Source: Lithobates sylvaticus
Lineage: Eukaryota; Chordata; Amphibia; Anura; Ranidae
Direction of reading: 5' to 3'
DNA: 64,000 bases
Assembly (NCBI GenBank): GCA_028564925.1
Contig: CM053026.1
Location: forward strand, 126,167,386 to 126,231,385
The notes beneath the pieces were generated by a model, which had not been told where the DNA came from, did not search any database, and saw only the letters and a list, made by a program, of their open reading frames with translations. Shown here in pieces: positions 58,510 through 64,000 of the stretch (positions are counted from its first letter, which is position 1; each line of letters begins with the position of its first letter). Position numbers and translations under genes: made by a program.

Positions 58510-58735
58510 TTATCAGAAGTTGTCACTTACCTTGCCAAATACTATATGACGTATTGTAGGATGGTAGCTTTATGTCTAAGAAAAACCCAAACGTTTGCTA
58601 ATCAATCACCATCTTCCTTTTCCTGAATGTCATAACTGCGCCACCCTTTTAAAAAATCAAGGAAGACAACAACAACTAGCAGCATACTGTCATGCATTGA
58701 AGAAGTCATACATTCCAGAGATTAAAACATAATTA

Positions 58736-59032
58736 AAAAGGCAAATTTTTTTTTTAAAGTTTTGGATAGAGTGCAGAAGGATTAGAATGCTTATCAGTTT
58801 TTATAGCTGTCTGTGACCCTATTGAAAGAAAAGTATGTTTTAGTTTTTTTTGCCCATTCATACTTACCTAGGTGGATGCAGCATGGGGCCAATGCTGCAT
58901 CTGTGCCCCGGCACCGCTGTACTGAGAACTGAGCGATCAAACACCGCTGATGGCTCGGTTCTTACAGATCCCTGAGTGGAGAGCTGCTGACTGTCAATCA
59001 TCAGCTCTGCTCCTCCATGCTGTTGCCTTTTG
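58736..59032. repeat. MITE-like repeat, partial
   Basis: AAAAAGGCAAATTT, TCAGTTTTTATAGCTGTC and ACTTACCTAGGTGGATGCAG resemble the inner part of the TTAA-ended MITEs at 13011 and 49022. Ends are not clear. Confidence 0.45.
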
Positions 59033-59185
59033 AGTTTATGTGAAATCTCCATTAATAGCTGTAAAATATTGTAATTATGAATACATTTAATTTAGCTTGC
59101 ATCTATGGAGGGCGTGCAACATAGCTTCACAGAAGTGTCTGTTAGACCAGACAATTCGGTGCCTAGGCTTGTGTATTAAAACACT
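59033..59185 (+). repeat. Interspersed repeat copy with an empty TTAA site
   Basis: GAGTTTATGTGAAATCTCC, then TTAA at 59052-59055, then TAGCTGTAAAATATTGTAA. The same sequence at 62642-63700 is split by a 998-bp element at that TTAA. Confidence 0.85.
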
Positions 59186-59225
59186 ACACTAGGGATGAGC
59201 CCAATGTTCGAGTCAAACTCATCGG

Positions 59226-61153
59226 GTGTTTGGGGACCTGGGTCCTGCCCCAGGGGACATATATCAATGCAAGTTATTTATTTATTTATTTTTAAAACTA
59301 AAGTTTTTTTCGGGAGAAGGGATTTTTTTTTAATGCTTAAAGTGAAACAATAAAAATGAAATATTCCTTTAAATATCGTGCCTGGGGGCCCGTGTCTATA
59401 GTATGCCTGTAAAGTGGCACATTTTTCCCGTGTTTAGAACAGTACCACAGCAAAATTACATTTCTAAACAAAAACATTTCATTTAAAACTGATCGCGGCT
59501 GTAATGAATTGTCGGGTCTCGGAAATATAGATAAAACTCATTGAGAAAAAGGATCCCCCCCAACTCATTGGAGCATAGGATCCCCCCCAGTCCATTACCA
59601 GGCTCTTTGCGTCTGGTATGAATATTAAGGGGAACCCGAACCAAAATTAAAAAAAAATAAAAAATTGCGTGGGGATCCCCCCAAAATTCATACCAGACCC
59701 TCTAGGTCTGATATGGAAATTAAGGGGAACCCTGCGGCAAAATTAAAAAAAAAATGGTGTAGCCCCCCCCCCCCCAAAAATCCATACCAGACCCTTATCT
59801 GAGCATGCAACCTGGCAGGCTGCAGGAAAAGAGGGGGGGACGAGAGCGCCCCCCCCTTCCTGAACCATACCAGGCCACATGCCCTCAAAATGGGGTGGGT
59901 GCTTTGGGGTAGCCCCCCAAAGCACCTTGTCCCCATGTTGATGGGGACAAGGGCCTTATCCCCACAACCCTTGTCCGGTGGTTGTGGGGGTCTGCGGGCG
60001 GGGGGGCTTATCGGAATCTGAAAGCCCCCTTTAACAAGGGGACCCCCAGATCCCGGCCTCCCCCCTGTGTGAATTGGTAACGGTGTACATTGTACCCCTA
60101 CCATTTCACAAAAAAAGTGTCAAAATGGTAAAAGAGACAGCTTGGGAAAAGTCCTTTAAGGACCAAAAAAAAAAAAAAAACCTGCAACCGATCTGCCTTT
60201 GCTGTGACAGTTCTTATATAACTGAGGGTGGGGACACCAGGTGACGTAACCCGGATGGCCCCGCCCCCTCTGATGCCACGGGGAAGCCCGTGAACTTACA
60301 TTGTGGGACATTTTTTTTCTTTTTTTAATAAAGGACTTGTCCCAAGCCGTCTCTTGTCTTTTACCATTTTGACACTTTTTTTGTGAAATGGTAGGGGTAC
60401 AATGTACCCCGTTACCAATTCACACAGGGGGAGGCCAGGATCTGGGGGGCCCCTTGTTAAAGGGGGCTTCCAGATTCCGATAAGCTCCCTGCCCGCAGAC
60501 CCCCCAAAGCACCCTCCTCGTGGCTACCCCAAAGCACCCTCCCCATGTTGAGGGCATGTGTAATAAATTGTCGGGTCTCTCACCCCCCTCTTTTCCTGTG
60601 GCCTGCTAGGTTGTGTGCTCAGATAAGGGTCTAGTATGGACTTTGCGGGGTACCCTACACCATTTTGTTTTAAAATTTTGGTGCAGGGTTCCCCTTAAAA
60701 TCCATACCAGACCTGAAGGCTTGGTATGGATTTTAGGGGGACCCCACGCAATTTTTTTTTCATTTTGGTTTGGGGTTCCCCTTAATATTCATACCAGACC
60801 CAAAGGGCCTGGTAATGGACTGGGGGGGGATCCTATGCTCTTTTTTTAAATGAGTTTTATCTATATTGCCGAGACTTGACAATTCATTACAGCCGCGATC
60901 AGTTTTAAATGACAATTTTTCCTTTAGAAATGTCGTTTTGCTGTGGTACTGTTCTAACTACGGGAAAAATGTGCCACTTTGCAGGCATACTATAGACACC
61001 CCCCAGGCATGGTATTTAAAGGAATATTTATTTTTTATTGTTTCACTTTAAGCATTAATAAAATCACTGCTTCCGAAAAAAACGGCCGTTTGAAAAAGAA
61101 AAAAAATTGCATTGATACATATCCCCTGGGGCAGGACCCAGGTCCCCAAACAC
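59226..61153. mobile_element. 1.9-kb foldback element with long inverted arms
   Basis: GTGTTTGGGGACC (59226-59238) is mirrored at 61141-61153. Further in, CTGCCCCAGGGG / CCCCTGGGGCAG, GGGGGCTTATCGG / CCGATAAGC and CATTTCACAAAAAAAGTGTC / GACACTTTTTTTGTGAAATG also pair. Arms are about 900 bp and imperfect. The centre near 60200-60290 holds GTGACGTAACCCGGATGGCC. No transposase. It is inserted in or next to a GGGATGAGCCC-type repeat. Confidence 0.8.
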
Positions 61154-62661
61154 TTTTTATGACAATAACTTGCATATAAGCCTATAAAATTAGCACTTTG
61201 ATTTTTCATGTTAGTGTCCCATAGACTTTAACAGTGTTCTGCCAAATTTTTTGCCTGCTTACATGTTCTGCTGCGAACTGAACAGGAGGGTGTTCTGCTC
61301 ATCCCTATTTTACACATATTCACTTCAAAGGATCCCATTGTGTATTTAAACAATGGGACCCAAACCTCACTGTTCTACACATATTCACTTCAAAGGATCC
61401 CATGTTTGGATATGCAATAAAGGGAGGCCAACCTACAATCAATACTCAACTTCCTGGGAAAAGGTCAAGTTAATCTCCTGCTCAGAATAGTCACAAGGAT
61501 TTGCATTAAAAGGGGGCTGACTTATGCAAAGTATAGGGATTGGAGATGTAGCCAGTCCTTAACCAGGAATAGGGAAGCCCACCAATCAGAGCCACGCCAT
61601 GCCAACCAATGAGGCATCAGCCTGTAATGATATACACAGACTAGATGGGAGGGAAACACCCACTCTATGGCAGAGCAGTCATGTGAATGGAACCTCTATG
61701 GGAATAGTAAATATGGGAAATCTCCCTTGTACTTGTATCTAAATATGTTGGTCTTAAGTCCTACTGTTTGTAGATTAATGTTTTAAGGAATATACTGTGT
61801 ATTCCTTCATGTAATCCATGATTTTTACCCTTTCCCTGTACAAATAGGTAGGTATATATCATATAGCTATAATGGGACTTGAGACTCGTAGCGATTGGGA
61901 AATAACAGGGAGTATAGTATAATTGTACTTAAGAGTAATTTAGTTTGATTGTTCATGAAGTAACTGGTGACATCACACTTATAAGTATAATCTGAAATCG
62001 GACAACCTGGCTGAAGGGCGTAGCCATTCAAATTGTTAAACATGTCAATGGGAAAGGGTCTCATTATTATGTTGCAGTAGATCTATAACAATTCTAATTA
62101 AAGGTCCTTAATACTCAGAATGACAAGATAAGCATTTATTTGAAGGCATAAGTCTTAAAAGTACTTTTTCTTTATACTTTATTAATGTGGACAAAGGTAG
62201 AGAATCTCAGAAAACCAGGAAAGCTGGTCCAAAGGCCATTACTGTATCCAATTGGAATCACCATGGAAGGCTGTCCCAGAAGCAAGGGCAACATGACCAG
62301 ATTGGCATTATGGACTTTCATACGATTATTATTAACTGTTGAGAACAGGGATTCTCATTTTTTTTTCTTTTTTTTGGTGTTCGGTCTTGATTTTTATTAT
62401 GGATTTATTACATCCAGAACAAGCGATGACTACTGATACTGGGATTCAGAAATGTGGACTGTAGAGCTGGAGATGGAGAGAGGGAGAGTTTAAAAGTTTT
62501 TTCCCCCTCAATTTTTTGTTTTGTTTCAGAAGGCAAAGCCAAAATTTCGAAATATTAAAAGGAGATTACACATAAACCATTATTTTAGGTGTGGCCGAGT
62601 CCCATTCTCAACTGGCCACAAGGGGTCATCTGTTGTCTTATGAGTTTATGTGAAATCTCCA
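61154..62661 (+). repeat. Unclassified interspersed repeat, forward copy
   Basis: Contains CCTCACTGTTCTACACATAT, AAGGTCAAGTTAATCTCCTG and a long stretch to the TTAA at 62662. It shares segments with 53981-54545 and 63668-63930. No open frame or known motif was recognised in 61530-62660. Confidence 0.5.
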
Positions 62662-62665
62662 TTAA

Positions 62666-63663
62666 CCACTTCAATACCGGGCCATTTTTCACCCTTCCTT
62701 ACCAGAGCACTTTTTGCGATTCGGCACTGCGTCGCTTTAACTGACAATTGCGCGGTCGTGCGACGTTACACCCAAACAAAATTGATGTCCTTTTTTTCCC
62801 ACAAATAGAGCTTTCTTTTGGTGGTATTTGATCGCCCCTGCGGTTTTTATTTTTTGCGCTATAAGCAAAAGAGCGACAATTTTGAAAAAATACACAATAT
62901 TTTTTACTTTTTGCTATAATAAATATCCCATTTTTAAAAAAAAAAAAAACTATTTTTTTACTCAGTTTAGGCCGATACGTATGCTTCTACATATTTTTGG
63001 TAAAAAAAAAATCAAAAAAAATCGCAATAAGCGTATATTGATCGGTTTGCGCAAAAGTTATAGCGTCTACAAAATAGGGGATAGATTTATTGCATTTTTT
63101 TTTTTTTTTTTTTTACTAGTAATGGCGGCGATCCGCAATTCTTTTTTTTGTGACTGCGACATTGCGGCGGACACTTCGGACTCTTTTGACACATTTTTGG
63201 AACCATTCACATTTACACAGCGATCGTTGCTATAAAATTGCATTGATTACTGTGTAAATGTGACTGGCAGGGAAGGAGTTAACACTAGGGGGCGCTGCAG
63301 GGGTTAATGTATTCCCTATATGTGTGATTCTAATTGTGGGGGGAGGGGACTCAAGGGGAGGAGACCGATCATGTGTTCCTCCGTACTGGGATCACATGAT
63401 CGGTCTCCTCTCCGTTGACAGGACGTGGAGCTGTGTGTTTACACACACAGCTCCACTGTCCCGCACAGTCCCATTGTTTTAACGGGCAATCGCGGGTGCC
63501 CGGCGGACATCGCAGCCGCCGGGCACTCGCACCAGGTCCCGAGCGACGCCGCGGGCACGCGCCCCCCAGGCGGCCGGGAATGGGAGGACGTCATATGACG
63601 CCCACCCAGGATGGGAGATCCACCTTGTGGGTGTCATATGACTATGGGCGGGATGGGAAGTGG
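62666..63663. mobile_element. 998-bp TTAA-family element
   Basis: TTAA at 62662-62665 and 63664-63667. Left end CCACTTCAATACCGGGCC and right end GGCGGGATGGGAAGTGG. The subterminal block ACAAATAGAGCTTTCTTTTG starts 135 bp from the left terminus. The empty site is preserved at 59052. No coding capacity. Confidence 0.92.
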
Positions 63664-63667
63664 TTAA

Positions 63668-64000
63668 TAGCTGTAAAATATTGTAATTATGAATATATTT
63701 AATTAAGCTTGTATCTATTTGGGGTCGTGCAACAGAGCTTCACAGAAGCCGGTTAGACCAGACAATTCGGTCCCTAGGCTTGTGTATTTAAACAATGGGA
63801 CCCAAACCTCATTGTTCTACACATATTCACTTTAAAAGGATCCCATGTTTGGATATGCAATGAAGGGAAGCTAATCCACAATCAATACTGGTTCAGAATA
63901 GTCACAAAAATGTCCAAAGTTATGGACAGGCACAAGTCAGATGGATAAAAAAAATAAAAAATTCTAACGGCTTCATCAATGCCTGGAAGTACAGTGAAGT
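63668..64000 (+). repeat. Continuation of the interspersed repeat to the window end
   Basis: TAGCTGTAAAATATTGTAA, GTTAGACCAGACAATTCGG and GATCCCATGTTTGGATATGC continue the repeat split by the TTAA element. The last 70 bp were not recognised. Confidence 0.6.

Noticed and set aside
61154-62661. LTR or endogenous retrovirus assignment for the unclassified repeat
   Set aside because: The repeat is found in several copies, but no paired terminal repeats, primer-binding site or coding motif could be demonstrated. Left unclassified.

Overview
This window looks like nuclear DNA of an anuran amphibian, probably a large, transposon-rich neobatrachian (ranid-like) genome. The species is an inference. 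The evidence is two spliced vertebrate genes with long introns, AT/GT microsatellites, Tc1-type transposons, a V-SINE-type SINE, a CR1-like LINE, a Penelope-like element, a Gmr1-type LTR element and many TTAA-flanked MITEs. Nothing prokaryotic is present.

Two host genes can be read exon by exon. On the plus strand, zcchc9 (6866-12452, five coding exons, 221 aa) encodes a nuclear/nucleolar protein with four CCHC zinc knuckles. On the minus strand, an avidin-family gene (44367-58435, four coding exons, 142 aa) encodes a secreted biotin-binding protein. It has a signal peptide exon, a TATA box, an AP-1-type site and a poly(A) signal, and it keeps most of the biotin-contacting residues of chicken avidin, with conservative changes in two loops.

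The rest is mobile DNA. At 161-4218 two Tc1-type copies lie tail to tail. At 4275-6570 there is a 58-bp tandem repeat, an unrecognised 166-aa ORF and a TTAA element. At 14976-30190 there is a very large head-to-head inverted pair of Penelope-like elements (RT plus GIY-YIG), flanked as one unit by a 15-bp direct repeat. Its left arm carries a 4.7-kb TTAA element whose empty site survives in the right arm. At 30.9-37.2 kb lie a third Tc1 relic, hAT-type elements with minisatellites, and MITEs. At 38232-43178 there is an old Gmr1-like LTR retrotransposon with integrase placed before reverse transcriptase. A CR1-like LINE and layered MITEs fill the avidin introns. From 53 kb to the end the DNA is a mosaic of TTAA elements, minisatellites, a 1.9-kb foldback and an unclassified interspersed repeat.

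The strongest points for follow-up are the palindromic Penelope pair with its single flanking duplication, the built-in empty sites proving TTAA insertion, the shared subterminal block of the TTAA family, and the intact-looking amphibian avidin gene. Coordinates of genes, target-site duplications and TTAA ends were read base by base. Boundaries of decayed repeats are approximate.
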